Assembly: GCA_000711775.1 (NCBI GenBank)
Contig: ARYC01017346.1
Coordinates: 1 to 64,000 of the forward strand
Reading direction: 5' to 3'
Source of the DNA: Oxytricha trifallax
Lineage: Eukaryota; Ciliophora; Spirotrichea; Sporadotrichida; Oxytrichidae
Length of the DNA: 64,000 nt
A model generated the notes under the pieces. That model made no database searches, was not told the origin of the DNA, and was given only the letters and a program-made list of their open reading frames with translations. Numbering within the stretch: position 1 is the stretch's first letter; each line of letters opens with the position of its first letter. Made by a program: the position numbers and the translations under genes. This document shows, piece by piece, positions 26,006-38,067 of this stretch.

Positions 26006-27935
26006 TCATTTAATCATTTTAGAATATCCTTGAACTATCATGAGTCTCATAGATATTTAAAAAGTCAAATTCCATACTAGAATTGCAATGTAAAACACAG
26101 ATCTTAATGTTAAACTTAATATTTAACCCGTCCTTCTTCCCAAAAGCGAAGCAGTTATTCTTGCAACTACCTAAATCAGAATATGAAGTTTTTAAATTAG
26201 ACTTACATAATTAAAAGCTACAAATATCAATGAAATGAGAACAAAATAAGCGCTACTACTGAGTTTTACTTCATTATAACTTGGATCTAATACTGCTTAA
26301 AATTAACTTTGAGTTCTTGGACAAATCATAGATATTTGAAATAAGTATATTGACATTATCCAAGCAAATAAGTTAGGCGTCTTTCTCCAAAATTCTAGTG
26401 GATATGATGTAAGGAATGCGAATATCAAGTAAGCTATTATGAATGTTATAGTGAACATATATTTATTCAATGATCCTAGATTGAAAGAATCTAAATCTAT
26501 TGGAACAATCTTTTGAGTAATTACTTAATCTGGGTTGTAGTAACAAACTTTAAAACATATAATAACTTTATCATTGCAGGAGTCTTAACAACCATAGATA
26601 TAATCTGTGGCATTTATCAATTCTGAAAAGCCAATAATAAGTGCGATCTAAATTATGATTATTCTTCAATATTTTAACTTACTGGTACAATAGCTAATAA
26701 ACAATCAGATGGATAGCATGACCCTAAGTGTGATCTCATCCACATTAATATTAAGAATGCTACAGCTGCCGTCAATATACACATAAAGTAATGCATTTAA
26801 TCAGATTCATTTGCACATCTAGCAACAGAATACATCATAGTTGTGCCCACCATAACCACTCTTGATGGTGTACTGCTGGACCTCTACACTGTCAATGAAA
26901 ATGCTCGAGCTGGTTGATAAAAAAATGGGCGTTTCCTGTAGAAAAATCTCTTAAAAAATTATCCAATAAGACAGTTCAACATCAAGATGTGTGTCAAAAG
27001 TCTCTAAATTTATGAATTAAATATTGATCATTTATATTTACAGCTTCTTTATCATATTAAGCCAAACTTAGATAGCAAATAATTAAACCCCACATTTCTA
27101 CAGTACATAAATCTATTAAACATTTAAGAATTATGGGGAAGGAAGTTTCCTACCTCCTGCAGTTTCCCACCTTACTGAAGTTTTCTGCCTCCAACATAAA
27201 TTTTTTAATTCTTTGGCTATATAAATATATTAACACATCAATTTGGATTAAACTATCATTACCATCTACGAAACAACTTTTTAACATATAATTTTCAAGA
27301 TATTTTATTTTTCTTTGACAAATTATTTATTAAAAACAATGCTAAACTGTTTCTCTTTATAAATAGTTAATGAGATTTTCATTATAGTTTCAATTCTTTA
27401 TCAAGATAAAAATAAATTGATGCTATATTTTAAATAAATTTATCATTATTTATGATAAAGATTCTTAATAATTTATAAAAATTAATTTTCTAAGTATGTA
27501 CAGGAAACTTTCCCAATTAGGTTAATATACAATTTTGAGGCAGGAAACTTCCACCCCTAATTATAATAGAAAATTTACATGATAAAAGTATAGCCATAGG
27601 TGCAAAAAAATAACCAAGAAATTTTCTCCATTTTTAAGCTCTTTGTATATGAAAATACTGAAATAACTCAATTAATTTATTGTCAAAATTCCAGAAAAAT
27701 GACTCAAAACAATGCGGCAAATCATATGTAACTATATCAATATTTATAAATTTTGATAAAAGCTATCATTTATTTTTATTCTTTGCTTACACCTCAATTT
27801 TCTAGGTTAATTTTTAGGCTGATTAGGCTCTCTTCGTTTGATTGCAAAGCATGAGTAAGGATAATCATTGAAGAAATAAGAACAAGATTTTGTGCAATTA
27901 TGATTATTATCTTTATTTTGCTCCTGCTCTGTCAT
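26006..27935 (-). CDS. Multi-pass membrane protein of unknown family (several MDSs)
   Basis: Minus strand from ATG 27935 (MTEQEQNKDNNHN), followed by a Cys-containing segment (CSYFFNDYPYSCFAIKRR), to TGA 26006. The first piece stays open to the right border of the TIR element at 27564. Other convincing pieces: RVVMVGTTMMYSVARCANES and FMCILTAAVAFLILMWMRS; YMFTITFIIAYLIFAFLTS with PLEFWRKTPNLFAWIMS; and the last block SVFYIAILVWNLTFQISM. At least four hydrophobic segments are visible. Junctions inside 26130-26900 are not all resolved. The Arg-rich run before the first membrane segment recalls polycystin-like proteins, but this is only a guess. Confidence 0.6.
27135..27564. mobile_element. MITE-like IES, GGAAGTTTCCTG family, copy 2
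   Basis: A 430-bp insert flanked by the 6-bp repeat AATTAT (27129-27134 and 27559-27564). The left tip is GGGGAAGGAAGTTTCCTACC and the right tip inverted is GGGGTGGAAGTTTCCTGCC. A second inner inverted GGAAA-type motif lies near 27500 (GTACAGGAAAC). No coding frame. It lies within the membrane-protein gene, whose frame stays open across the junction after excision. Confidence 0.75.
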
Positions 27936-28087
27936 TCCTATATCTGAATTTAAATGAAGAGATTTTTATTATTTTACATTTTAATGTTTATATTATTATA
28001 ATTCTATTTTGATCTTTATAAATTAGCTCGATTATTCAGTGTATATATTCTTTTTCAATTGAGATATTAAAATATTTTCTAATTTAG

Positions 28088-29264
28088 TCTTGAGACAAAG
28101 CTTTACAGCGAAAAGCACACGAAAGTAGTGCTTGATAGAGAACGCCTTGACCAAAACAAGAAACTCAATGATGTTAAAAACACGAACCAGTAGATGGCTC
28201 GTGAAATCCAAAGAAACAAAATGTTCAACAAGAAGGACGAGGACCGCAAAAAGAAAAAGGAGGACCATGAGAAACTAGCTGCAATTATCAGAGAACAAAA
28301 TAAGAACATCGAAATGCACGATATACTGCTAGACTAGGAAGAGAGGAAATTAGCAGATAAAAATTTACTTAGAAAGCAGGAGGAAGCCACCAGACAGTTG
28401 AAGCAGGAAAATGGGAAAATACACATTGATATTAACATAGCCGAGTCTAGGATTAAAGACTTGGAGGGACTCAGAGAAATGACACTGTCATCGATAAAAG
28501 AGATACTTACTGAGAAGAGATAAGTTGACTTGGAGAATATCGAACTTGACTCTAAGATTCAAGGCAGGGGTATATCAGAGTAAGAAGCGAAAGCCAGATA
28601 AATTGATGCAGAGAAGGAACAGTTTATATAAACAAGATTTTAATATTTTTGACAATTGAAGAAGATCTCAAATTCTTTAAAATTCCAAAAGGAAACTGCT
28701 ACTTTCTTAATGTCAAGACTAGGCTATGAAGAAACAAAAGCAAAAGATAAAGTAAATAACAAATTATACCAAAAATCGTATAAATTTTTATTTTTAATGC
28801 ATGTATATGTTTTAAGATATGCTTGATGAAAAAATTAAGCAGACTTAACTCTTAACCTAACACTCTGAAGATTTATCAGAGATGAAAGCGATATCTACAA
28901 GAAACAGAGAAGAGATTATCAAACTCTAAATCAAGTTATCTCAATTGCAAGCTCAAGATTATAAACAGTTTATTAAGTCATTTTTCTTAAAGAAGAGAAG
29001 TCGAAGGTGGAATTCGTGAAATTCAAAGATGAGAACGATTACTATTTGAAGGAAAACCAAAAGCTTGAATTAGACAATGAGAAGTTAAGCAAGGATATCA
29101 AGACTACCATACAAAAGATAGACATCAATGCATTACTCAAGGAAATCGATATTGAGGATATGAGACTTCTAGCTCAGAACAACAAATCCATGAATCATGC
29201 TCTGCATAACCTAATTGGCAAGTGGGAGATGATTCAATAGCAAGAAATTGAGTTGAAGAAATGA
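28088..29264 (+). CDS. Ciliary-type coiled-coil protein, N-terminus unresolved
   Basis: Coding is clear from 28088 (LETKLYSEKHTKVVLDRE), through MFNKKDEDRKKKKEDHEKL, EATRQLKQENGKIHIDINI and FLMSRLGYEETKAKDKDML, to KFKDENDYYLKENQKLEL, IDIEDMRLLAQNNKSMNH and ALHNLIGKWEMIQ; TGA at 29262. Almost all of it is heptad-rich. A GT-AG intron spans about 28751-28816. Two very short inserts are inferred: 12 bp at 28645 (removing an in-frame TGA) and 14 bp at 28977 (pointer TTAA). A possible start at ATG 27954 through two tiny introns is in frame but lies only 19 bp from the divergent gene's ATG, so I do not trust it. The composition resembles axonemal coiled-coil proteins; family not named. Confidence 0.75.
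28645..28656 (+). other. Candidate 12-bp IES (pointer AAT) removing an in-frame TGA
   Basis: AAT occurs at 28642-28644 and 28654-28656. The TGA at 28650-28652 lies between them in the reading frame, and the same frame continues after it. Removing 12 bp deletes the stop and keeps frame. Confidence 0.55.
28977..28990 (+). other. 14-bp IES with pointer TTAA
   Basis: TTAA at 28973-28976 and 28987-28990. Removal of 14 bp corrects the frame so that QDYKQF runs into IKEEKSKVEFVKFKDE. Confidence 0.7.
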
Positions 29265-29444
29265 AATAAACCAAAGTATTGATAAGATTATGATAATAAA
29301 CAACAATTTTAAAGCTATTTAAGTATAGTTTTGAATTAATAAGAGATTTATAGTATCATATAATTGAGATATATAAGCCAATATTAGAAACTAATATTAA
29401 ATAATTTACACATTTTAATTTTACACTTGATATTTGTGAGTATT

Positions 29445-30163
29445 TCAATTCTCTCTCGGATTATTTTGATTTGCATTGCTGCTCTCATAATCCTCTACTC
29501 CATATTCTTCATCATCGATGTCAATAGCTGCAAATTGTTTCTATTTACTTCCTTAATCATTAATAGCTACACCATTTTGCGTTTGGTATCTCATTTTCTC
29601 CATATTTCTACCCCTTAATACTAGCAAATATGCTCCATAACAAGCCAATCCCAGTATAAATACAACTAAAAACACTAAATTAATCGCTAATTCCACAGTA
29701 ATCCATACGCCTCTTTTATGTTAAGGTGCATTTTACCCATCTATTTCTTTAAATATACAATCATAGCACATTTCTCCATAGATTACCCAAGCTATGCAAA
29801 TATACCATCCAATAAACTTGAGTGGTGAAAATCCAAATAAAAGCTTAAGAAACCTCTTGAATCTATCTTCCTAACTATTAGAAAACTCCATTTTATGATA
29901 GAGTAAATCCAATATATTCAAAAATAGCATGAGAGTGAGTGTGGCTGATACTATCTCATTAATTTTCAATTCACCAGCATAGTCGGTTATATATTTCTGT
30001 CAGTGAGTATGTAAATCAAGTCAATTATTATTAATAGAAGTTTGAAGATCACGAACAAGATTTTACAGGTGTAATAAGTTTTATCTTGGAAATCTCGATT
30101 TCTAAAAGTTATCTGAGAGGTTGTGAAATTACAAAAAGTGCTTAAAATTGAAAGTATTCCCAT
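29445..30163 (-). CDS. Four-TM-type membrane protein
   Basis: From ATG 30163 (MGILSILSTFCNFTTSQ) to TGA 29445. After removing a 17-bp insert (29985-30001) the frame is exactly 234 codons. Hydrophobic segments: CKILFVIFKLLLIIIDLIYI, then TLTLMLFLNILDLLY, then FIGWYICIAWVIYGEMC, and ELAINLVFLVVFILGLACYG. The hydrophilic C-terminal tail (NDQGSKQKQFAAIDIDDEEY) is acidic. The architecture is like the protein at 41173-42711, though sequence identity is not obvious. Function unknown. Confidence 0.85.
29985..30001 (-). other. 17-bp IES with pointer GTC
   Basis: GTC at 29982-29984 and 29999-30001. Removal of 17 bp fixes a frame change in the four-TM gene and gives LTDYAGELKINEI. Confidence 0.75.
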
Positions 30164-30316
30164 TAACTTTTAATTATTAAAATATAAATGAATTATTATT
30201 AATTTATAATTATCAGAATTTTACACCTAATCGTATTGTTAAAGTCTAGGTTTAAAGTAAGATTAACAGAATGAATGAATGAATGAATAATAAACAAGAA
30301 TATAAATTAATTAATT

Positions 30317-32122
30317 ATGAAAACAAGTAATATGTTTTTGCCATAGTAAACGAATTAACAGATATTTAAGCAAGTGCCTTTGACTATTGGTAGACAACTG
30401 CCTCATGATGACGAGGATGAGGACGCCAAAATTCAAGCATACAGGAGAAGATTATTTACTTGATTCATTATATTTTCATAAATAATATCTTTTTAAATGA
30501 GAAGACTACAACTTCAAAATAACAAACAATATACTACAAACGGTTAAATTTTTCAACAAAATAAGTTAAATGGGCTGCAAAAGATAAATTCAACTGCCAC
30601 TTAATCATCAAAATTTGGAATGAGTGAAATTAATGAGTATGCCATTGATTCTAAGATCTTACAGAAGAATTTAAATACCAAGACTGATGATTAAATCAAG
30701 CTAAGTTACAAAGTTAAAAATGTGGCAGCTTAATAGAAACAATTAGCAAATGGGGTTAGATAGTTGAAACCATAAGATTCATAATCGAATCTAATGAAAA
30801 ATTATATATAGATAATTATTAAATTTACTCTTTAATCTGAAACAAAACATAGTAAATTTGACGTAAGAAGAAATGAACCTGCAAAACGGCACAAATCTAG
30901 TAAAGACTCTATAATAAAAGTACAAATCTTTAAATTCAGAAAATATTGGTAACAAACCATCAAGTGAAGTAATACAAGGTTCAATGAGTGAAAACTTGAA
31001 AAATATGTAGTTAAAGCAAGGTGTTGTAATGAATAATAATCATTCTGCTTCTGCTTATTCAGGTGGTTTATTATTTTTAAATTACCAGATATAACTTATA
31101 AAGATTTAGCGAAATTTATTTTTCTTTTTTAAGTGGTCAGAGTAATCAAGGAAGTATCAGATATTCAAGGAAAGAGTATTTGTAGTAGTTCGCAAATAGA
31201 AATATCTTGATTCCCAGATAAAACGCATCAGCATCAAGTGAAATAAGTTATTAAGCACCGCCATCCATTAAAACTGACATTAATCTTGGGTTAGTAAAAT
31301 GAAATAGTCCTTTTCAATTATTTACTTAATTATACTTTGCACCATTTTATTTTGTTTAAAGTATATCTCCAGCTCTATAAAGCAAAGAGAACTAAAGTTC
31401 CCTCTAAACACCTTAAATCTTAAAAAGTTAAAACTTAAAAGATTTTTCAACTGATTTAAGTAACGTTTATCAAACTAATGATTTTATTGACAATAAAAAC
31501 ACAACTATAATATCCACTAATACCATGAAATTTAACTCACAGTAATCGAGAGACAAAATCAGTTTGCAGGGTACTAATTACTCAAATGCTTAAATATATC
31601 ATTGCTTTAAATAGTGAATTTCAGAGAATATATCATTTAATATGCTTTGAATCTTCTTATTATGGATGAATAAAGAAATCCTAGCTAATAGAACAAAGCT
31701 CATTCATATGGAATATGGTCACCCAATTTAGTGCAGAAGTAGAGAAGCAATTTGCCTACTTCAATTATTGAAGAGAAGTCTTTGATACCTCAAGTACCAA
31801 TGAGGAATCATTCAATAGATCCATCAGCTTCATCAATTTAATATTTATTACTTTATAAATCATTTATGCTTCTCGGGGATCGCTTGCAAGACTTAAATAG
31901 CCTCAATAACACTTATCTTAGTTCGATAGCTTGAATAGAAACATCATACAAGGCCAGTATCAATCAACTTTTCAAACTTAGCAATTGATTTCTCAAAAAC
32001 CAATGAATGGCAACAATAAGCTGTATTAGATCAATTAGTTGCAAAGGTAAAATAGTATCAGCAATTAGAATAATAAAATCGTCATTGGCAAATCTAGGCA
32101 ACCATCTAAGAATGTTAGATGA
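30317..32122 (+). CDS. Gln/Asn/Ser-rich protein of unknown function
   Basis: ATG 30317 (MKTSNMFLPQQTNQQIF). The 7-bp pointer GAGAAGA (30445-30451 and 30499-30505) joins AYRRR to LQLQNNKQ. A frame change near 30900 is unresolved. Pointer GTGGT (31073-31077 and 31133-31137) gives SAYSGGQSNQGSIRYS. A GT-AG intron near 31288-31361 leads to ISPALQSKENQSS. Another interruption lies near 31618-31690, after which PNLVQKQRSNLPTSIIEE, MRNHSIDPSASS and SRQPSKNVR run to TGA 32120. The protein is low-complexity with about one residue in six Gln, and no domain is recognised. It is convergent with the next gene. Confidence 0.68.
30452..30505 (+). other. 54-bp IES with 7-bp pointer GAGAAGA
   Basis: It contains an in-frame TGA. 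Removal restores AYRRRLQLQNN. Confidence 0.8.
31078..31137 (+). other. 60-bp IES with pointer GTGGT
   Basis: GTGGT at both borders; removal keeps SAYSGGQSNQGS in frame. A GT-AG intron reading is possible but gives the wrong frame. Confidence 0.65.
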
Positions 32123-32266
32123 ATCATTTAAACTTAAAGAGTATGAATGAAATTAATGTGGACCGAATAGCTAATATAAAATAGTTTTTTAAACTCAAAT
32201 TGAATAAATTAAGAAATTAAAGTTCAAATTAAATATAGTCAAAGTCTGTAACAATTCACTTTCACT

Positions 32267-35144
32267 TCAATTCAAATTCAAATGCAATGAATGAGTGACT
32301 TATTGCTAAACCTGATGCTAATTTTTCATCTCATTCAATGCCAGTAGGGCAAAAGGGTGTTTTCTTTTCATTCCTTATTTACTGCCTTAGTCTGTCATGT
32401 TGTTGTACTTTCTAAATTTACTTTTACCTCCACTGCCATTTTTACCTCTAATAATTCCTCTTATCTTATCTAGTTCTTAGCCGGACTCATAGACGAAAGT
32501 TGAGTTGTTTGAGTAGTTATTATTGCTATTGCTGTTTTAGTAATTTCCATTTTCTATATAGGACATATTGTTCGTTAAACGCTGTTCAAGTATTGGAGCA
32601 GCACTATCGTTTATAACTGATGATATGCTTCTCAAATGTCTCTGAGAGTTGGTCCGTGTATAATTGACATAATTATATATTGAAATTACTTCTAATATTT
32701 ATATTGAAGTCATCGTAGTTTCTGTTTTGGGAAGTCATTGCTTAAGTATTCACTTAACTACTGTAAGCACTTAAAATTTTTTCATTCAGTAATTTCACTT
32801 TTGTAAGTGACTCCGGACTGTCTTGTCTTGAAAGTTAATGCGATCTATTATATCTTTAAACACTCAAATTTGCAGAAGAATGTTTCAGCCTTTTTGCAGT
32901 TTATATCCTTTTCTGATTAATATGTGCTTACACATCAAACAGATTTTGGCTAACACCCTCATTTAATGAAGCATTTCGATATATTATCCCATCTTTACCT
33001 TAAATGGAAGTTTCTGGTGGGTCTTGTGCGCAAGAAAGACAGTTCACATTTCTTTTTCCAATTAGAACTTCTTGCTACCTAGAATGAATGTCTTGAATCT
33101 GCATTATTTGCATTTAGTTTTTCATGTTAAGCCCCTCAACTTCGTTAATAATTTAAATGAAATTTTCCTCTATCTAATCAATACGTTTAGTCTAACCTTC
33201 AAAAGCCTCTTTCACATCTTATTGCTCAGCTTTTTCTCCAATTTTCTTAATGATTGAATGTATGTTCATATCCTGTCTCAATTTAACTAGCTTGGAATCC
33301 CACATTTTTGCCATATCAAGGATATTTTATTGAATAAGTAGACTTTCCTTTTTAATATAAGATTGGAAGTAATCGGCTGGGAGCATATCCTAAGGAAACC
33401 ATTTATAAAATTATTCCACATCCAATTTTCTAGAGAGATCAAACTAATTCTACTCTATTTCTACTTTATGAGTAAGCTTGATGTCCAACTAATTAAGTTT
33501 CAGATTTTATTCTTATAACTTAACATCAAGTTCATGCAATATGACCTCCACATTTTTTGGAATATTTTTAATTGCTTGATCTCTCTCTTCTTGATATTGA
33601 AACAGCTGTTATATCTTAAGCTAATTATCCTTATTTCTCAAGTCAAACGACTGATACCCTTTCTGCATCATTTCAAATTACTGATCAAAAGTTTACTTAG
33701 ATTCTTTTGCGTCTAACATCATTTTATTCACTAAAGCCTTGTCAGTTTTTAAGTTTATTTTCTTTTCAAGATCAAACTGCATTTTCTTGAAAAGTTAAAG
33801 TTTCTCCTCGAGTGCAATATCTTAATTTTCAAATTTTGTAGAGATGTCTTGTTGTACTTTTGCTAACCTGACCATACTATCGCTGTCGTTATCTTGGAGC
33901 TATAAGCATATTAAATGTAATGATAATTTTTATACCTTTTTCAGGACGTTTTCTTAGATAATCTACCCATAATCCTGAACATATTTCTCATTCACTCTTG
34001 ATTTTAGTAGTTGTTCACAATCTGTGATTCTCCATTAAATATTCTTTTCTAAATTTGTCTGTTTATCCTCTATTTCTTAAACCTTTTCAGTGGTTACTTT
34101 CTTAGCTTCTTAAAGCCAATTTTCCAAATTTGAGAGCCTTTCATCAATCTCTTGGCATAAATATGTTTAAAAATCATTATATAATGTAAAATAAAGATAA
34201 TGCGATATTTACAAAGTAAAACTTACCATATTTGTCATTTTTGTCTCTAAATTGCTAAGTTCACTCTTGAAATCTTATTGCCTTACTCTGTCATTTATCC
34301 TTAAGTTGAAATTCTTTTTATCGTATTCATATTTAGGCAGGTGTTCTTTGAAAATTATAAGATCTTTCAGAAGTGACTTGTAGTTTTGTAGATGTTTTTG
34401 AGTTTCTACATTCAATTCTGCAGGTTCTTAATCTTTATTATCTTAACTTAAATATAATCTTATAAAAATGAGTATTTTATTTCACTTGGCACTGTATTCT
34501 ATGAATGAGCATAAGTTTCATTTAGTTCCTTGAATATCTGCCCAAGCTATAAAATTTATATTAATAAAATAAGTAAGTATTGTTGAAATTAACTTACCTT
34601 GGCATGATTGATGAAGTCATCTTTGACTATTCTGATTAATATCATTTGCAATCGAGAATTTTCATTGACTGTGTCTTGCACTTTATCAAAACAATTCTAT
34701 AAAAATAGTTATCAATGCATTTAATATGATACCTTTATATCAATCAGCTTGGCTCTAATTAAAGTTTGTAATTCCTCAAGATCTATCTCTTCTTCGCTAG
34801 AATCATCACTATCTTCCATGTGAGTCAAAATACTGTTTCCAAATCAATTATAGAAATAATGAACATTTCATATCCATTATCTGATAATAATCAATGATAT
34901 AATTATTATTTTTAGTATTTCCAATACGCCTGCCTTTGCTTTACTTGCTCTTTTGTGATTTAAGTTGTTCCATCTTCTAATACTAATTCTCTGCAAATTT
35001 AAGAACTTTCAACTCCAAATCTTTTAGCTTTAGTCTGCGAGTTGGAGATGAGAGCATGGATGAGTATTCGTTGTTAGAGAATTTCTTCTACAGCTATGGC
35101 TCTTTTTATTTCTCATTTGATTTTTAAGGTTTCTTCTGTTCCAT
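32267..35144 (-). CDS. Large coiled-coil protein, many MDSs/introns
   Basis: From ATG 35144 (MEQKKPQKSNEKQKEPQ) to TGA 32267, ending in VTHSLHLNLN. Clear pieces in order: SPTRRLKLKDLELKVLKFAE, the acidic MEDSDDSSEEEIDLEELQTL with LIRAKLIDIK, NCFDKVQDTVNENSRLQM, LGQIFKELNETYAHSQ, and LQNYKSLLKDLIIFKEHLP. A long coiled-coil body follows from about 34190 to 32700, then the basic tail GQELDKIRGIIRGKNGSGGK. At least six interruptions of 40-100 bp occur (around 34855, 34700, 34545, 34450, 34180 and 33920). The family is not recognised; the pattern fits an axonemal or basal-body protein. Confidence 0.72.
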
Positions 35145-35391
35145 TTTATAGGGTAAGAAAATATATTTAATTATCATAAAATACATATACTTGTTCATAT
35201 TAAAAAAGAATTAAATAAGCAAAGATAAATTTATATGAATAAATACCCCAAAACCCATTTTAAATAAAAAAGTAATTAAGAAAATTAAAATCAAATGAAA
35301 ATTTAATAAACACTTTCATTTCTTTTATTAACAGAATTATAAATACCATAAATTTGTATAATATTTATTACAATATTTAAAGAAAAAAAAC

Positions 35392-37003
35392 ATGATGCTT
35401 AAACATAGCTTAAGACTTCTCAAGAATTCTTAACAATAATATATTATCACTTCCCAATCATTAAGTCTGAGAAGTTTCTCATAAGTATATAATTACAAAG
35501 ATTTTAAGACATCAGTGAATCACAGTAAACTAGAGAATATTGGCTCTGCTCGCTATGAAACAAGTGAATAAGGTAATATATAGATAAAATTACATCATCA
35601 ATTTGTAGATCAAGTATCAAAATTATCAGAGACTGATCAGACCATCTTGAAATCTTTTACTGAATATAAAATGTATGAAGCTGGACTTGAAGCCTCTAAT
35701 TTCAAACTGGCTCTCTCCTCGTTATAAGACATCCAGAAAATATTAAAATAAGCAGGGTAGGAAAACACCTATAGCTATCAATATATTCAAAAATTGCAAG
35801 CATTGACTTAGATCAAAGGAAATCAATTTGAAAAGGCATCCAACACATTTCAATAAATTCATGATTAAGTGTTGGTGACTTCCAATCACAACGAGAATAT
35901 ATATGCTGCCAGAAGGAATTTGATACTTTCATATGTTTATTCCGATATTTAAAGAGCAATCGAGGAGGGTGGTAAAATTCAATTAAAAGAGGAGCAATCG
36001 CATTTATTAGCAGATTACTTATAAATAATGGGTGTAAGATTATCATAAAATTAAAAATAATTTAGGTAGCGCACTTCTTAAATAAAGACTATAGAGATGC
36101 TGAGCATTTGCTTGAAAATTCATAAATTCTGGCTTAACACTCAGATGACTCCTCCGTTTTAGGTCCCTACTTAAACAATTATGGAATGGCTCACTATATG
36201 AAACTCACTGAACTTAATGAGGATTTAACTCAAGAACTATTATTTGAGGTTATGAATACCTTAAAAGATTCATTGAAAGAATAAGAGCATGTTTATGCTA
36301 TGGTTACAAACCAACCCAGGACTGAAGAAATGACTGTATAATTGAACTCATTAGTTACTCATAACTAATTAATGCCTGAGATGGGTATAGAATGCGATAA
36401 GTTCTTATAATCTAAAGATTTGAGAAGAGTATTCGCTAATATGTCTTTAATTTTACTCAGAAACCTCAACAAAGTTGAGTTCAATCCTGTAAGTTGCATT
36501 TTCCTTCTTAGTTTATCTGTCAGAAATAGAGAAATTAATTTTTAGATAATAAATACTTATTTTAGATAATTGCTTATTGGGTAATGAGTGGATTGAAATA
36601 TACATAACAGCATGAACAGAAGAATTTAGTGAGATAATTGGTTTTACTAGGCATGTTCTATCAGAAAAACAACAAAGTAAATACATTATAAAATTATATT
36701 GAATTTATAGAATTTGATGGCTGAAGGATTTTATAATCAAGCAAGAGATAACGCTAAAGGAACCTAAAATTGGGATCATGTGCACGCCTTATAAATCAAT
36801 GATATACTTTATATATTAAAATTTATTTAGATATTTTTGGAGTTTAAATTTTTGTAAGAAGTTACGCTAACCATATAAACAGCATGGACAGGAGATAAAG
36901 TGAAGCTTAGAAAGTTATCTTGCAAGCATAAGAAATAGAGAAGAATCTAAAGTCATGGCATGAATATATGGACTTACTTTACTTGCCAAAATTTTCAATT
37001 TGA
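35392..37003 (+). CDS. Mitochondrial-type TPR protein (possibly TTC19-like)
   Basis: ATG 35392. The first 35 residues (MMLKHSLRLLKNSQQQY, LSLRSFSQV) are basic and hydroxylated without acids, as in a mitochondrial presequence. GT-AG introns lie at about 35573-35608, 36028-36064, 36490-36564 and 36678-36711. Helical repeats follow: YKMYEAGLEASNFKLALSSL, YIQKLQALTQIKGNQFEKAS, NIYAARRNLILSYVYSDIQ and FLNKDYRDAEHLLENSQILA, with PYLNNYGMAHYMKL later. It ends with INSMDRRQSEAQKVILQAQE and LPKFSI before TGA 37001. The TPR spacing and presequence suggest a matrix or inner-membrane assembly factor. The TTC19 link is tentative. Confidence 0.72.
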
Positions 37004-37306
37004 TTTAAAAGTTTTAGGTTAATAATTGATTTATCTTCAATGTAATATACTATGCTAGGAAGTTAAGGAATCAGTAATAAATCAAATAGATATTCAAAAG
37101 ATAGTAAGGCTATTGAGGCAGTATAAGTTTATAATTTATATATAGTCTATATTTAATTTATATAAATGTATTATTTAATTTAAGTTTAAATCTAGGGTGA
37201 TTCTAAAATCTTCAATTTATTAAATTTTAGATAAACTATATTAAACTAGTATATTTTCAAAATTATATTTGTCAACTAAGTTATTATTAAGTTTACTTAA
37301 ATCAAG

Positions 37307-37994
37307 ATGAGCTCATCTACTCAAAAAAACCAAAGAAAAGGCATGAACCCCCTTTTAGCTAACATGATAGCTGGAGCACTCGGTGCTTGCATCGCAGAGG
37401 TATATTCGATATCCCAATATCAATTTAAGCTAAATTTTACATGATATAGGCAGTGACAATCCCCATTGATCAAGCCAAGGTGAGATTGCAATTATAAAAT
37501 ACTCCAGTTGGAGGGACTCCTAAGTATACAGGCATGTTTTAAACTATTGGAAGAATAGTCTCAGAAGAGTCAGTAGTCAACCTATATAGAGGACTTACAC
37601 CTGGTTTGTAAAGACAGTTCATGAATTGCTCAGTCAGATTTGGTCTCTATGAACATTTTTAATTGAGTACACAACTAATTATTATATACTGCAAATAGAT
37701 TTTTCATAACATGTAGGTAGATTATACAACATTTGAATATATAACAAGATGATGAGTTTATTATGCATGTTATAATGTTGATGTTAATGTTCAAATGTAG
37801 GTAAGGAATGCACTTTGTCCCAACCTTAAACCTGGTGAATTGCCACCTTTGAGCATGAAGATTGTTGCTGCAGCTATCACTGGATCAATCTCTATCTTCT
37901 TCGCTAACCCTATGGACGTTGTCAAGGTCAGAATGCAATCATTAGCTAAAGAATTGGGTACTCAAGGCAAAATGCCATCATCAATTACAGTTTA
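37307..37994 (+). CDS. Mitochondrial carrier family protein, first two thirds only
   Basis: ATG 37307 (MSSSTQKNQRKGMNPLL). Helix 1 is ANMIAGALGACIAEAVTIPI, with a GT-AG intron (37400-37450) inside it. The first signature is PIDQAKVRLQL, then EESVVNLYRGLTPGLQRQF and NCSVRFGLYEHF. A 9-bp repeat ATGTAGGTA (37711-37719 and 37795-37803) marks an 84-bp IES. The second repeat has LSMKIVAAAITGSISIFFAN and PMDVVKVRMQSLAKELG. Homology stops near 37994. The second half of repeat 2 and all of repeat 3 are missing, and the next sequence is the C-terminal MDS of HID1. The signatures are closest to the UCP/dicarboxylate branch, but the substrate cannot be told. The remaining MDSs are presumably elsewhere. 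Confidence 0.85.
37720..37803 (+). other. 84-bp IES with 9-bp pointer ATGTAGGTA
   Basis: Direct repeats at 37711 and 37795; removal keeps the carrier frame open into VRNALCPNLKPGELPP. Confidence 0.7.
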
Positions 37995-38067
37995 CTAGAC
38001 AATTTATTACATAGAAATAGTATAAGTTATTGTATTATTTCATAACTTTTACATCTTTTTATATAAA

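Noticed and set aside
26700..26918. Plus-strand open frame DGQHDPKCDLIHINIK
   Set aside because: The opposite strand encodes clear membrane helices (FMCILTAAVAFLILMW) continuing the minus-strand gene.
31073..31137. GT-AG intron in the Gln-rich gene at 30317
   Set aside because: Splicing at those sites gives the wrong frame; a 5-bp pointer GTGGT gives the right one, so it is called an IES.
32124..32302. Plus-strand frame MNEINVDRIANIKQFF as a continuation of the gene ending at 32122
   Set aside because: The minus strand there gives a better continuous C-terminus for the convergent coiled-coil gene.
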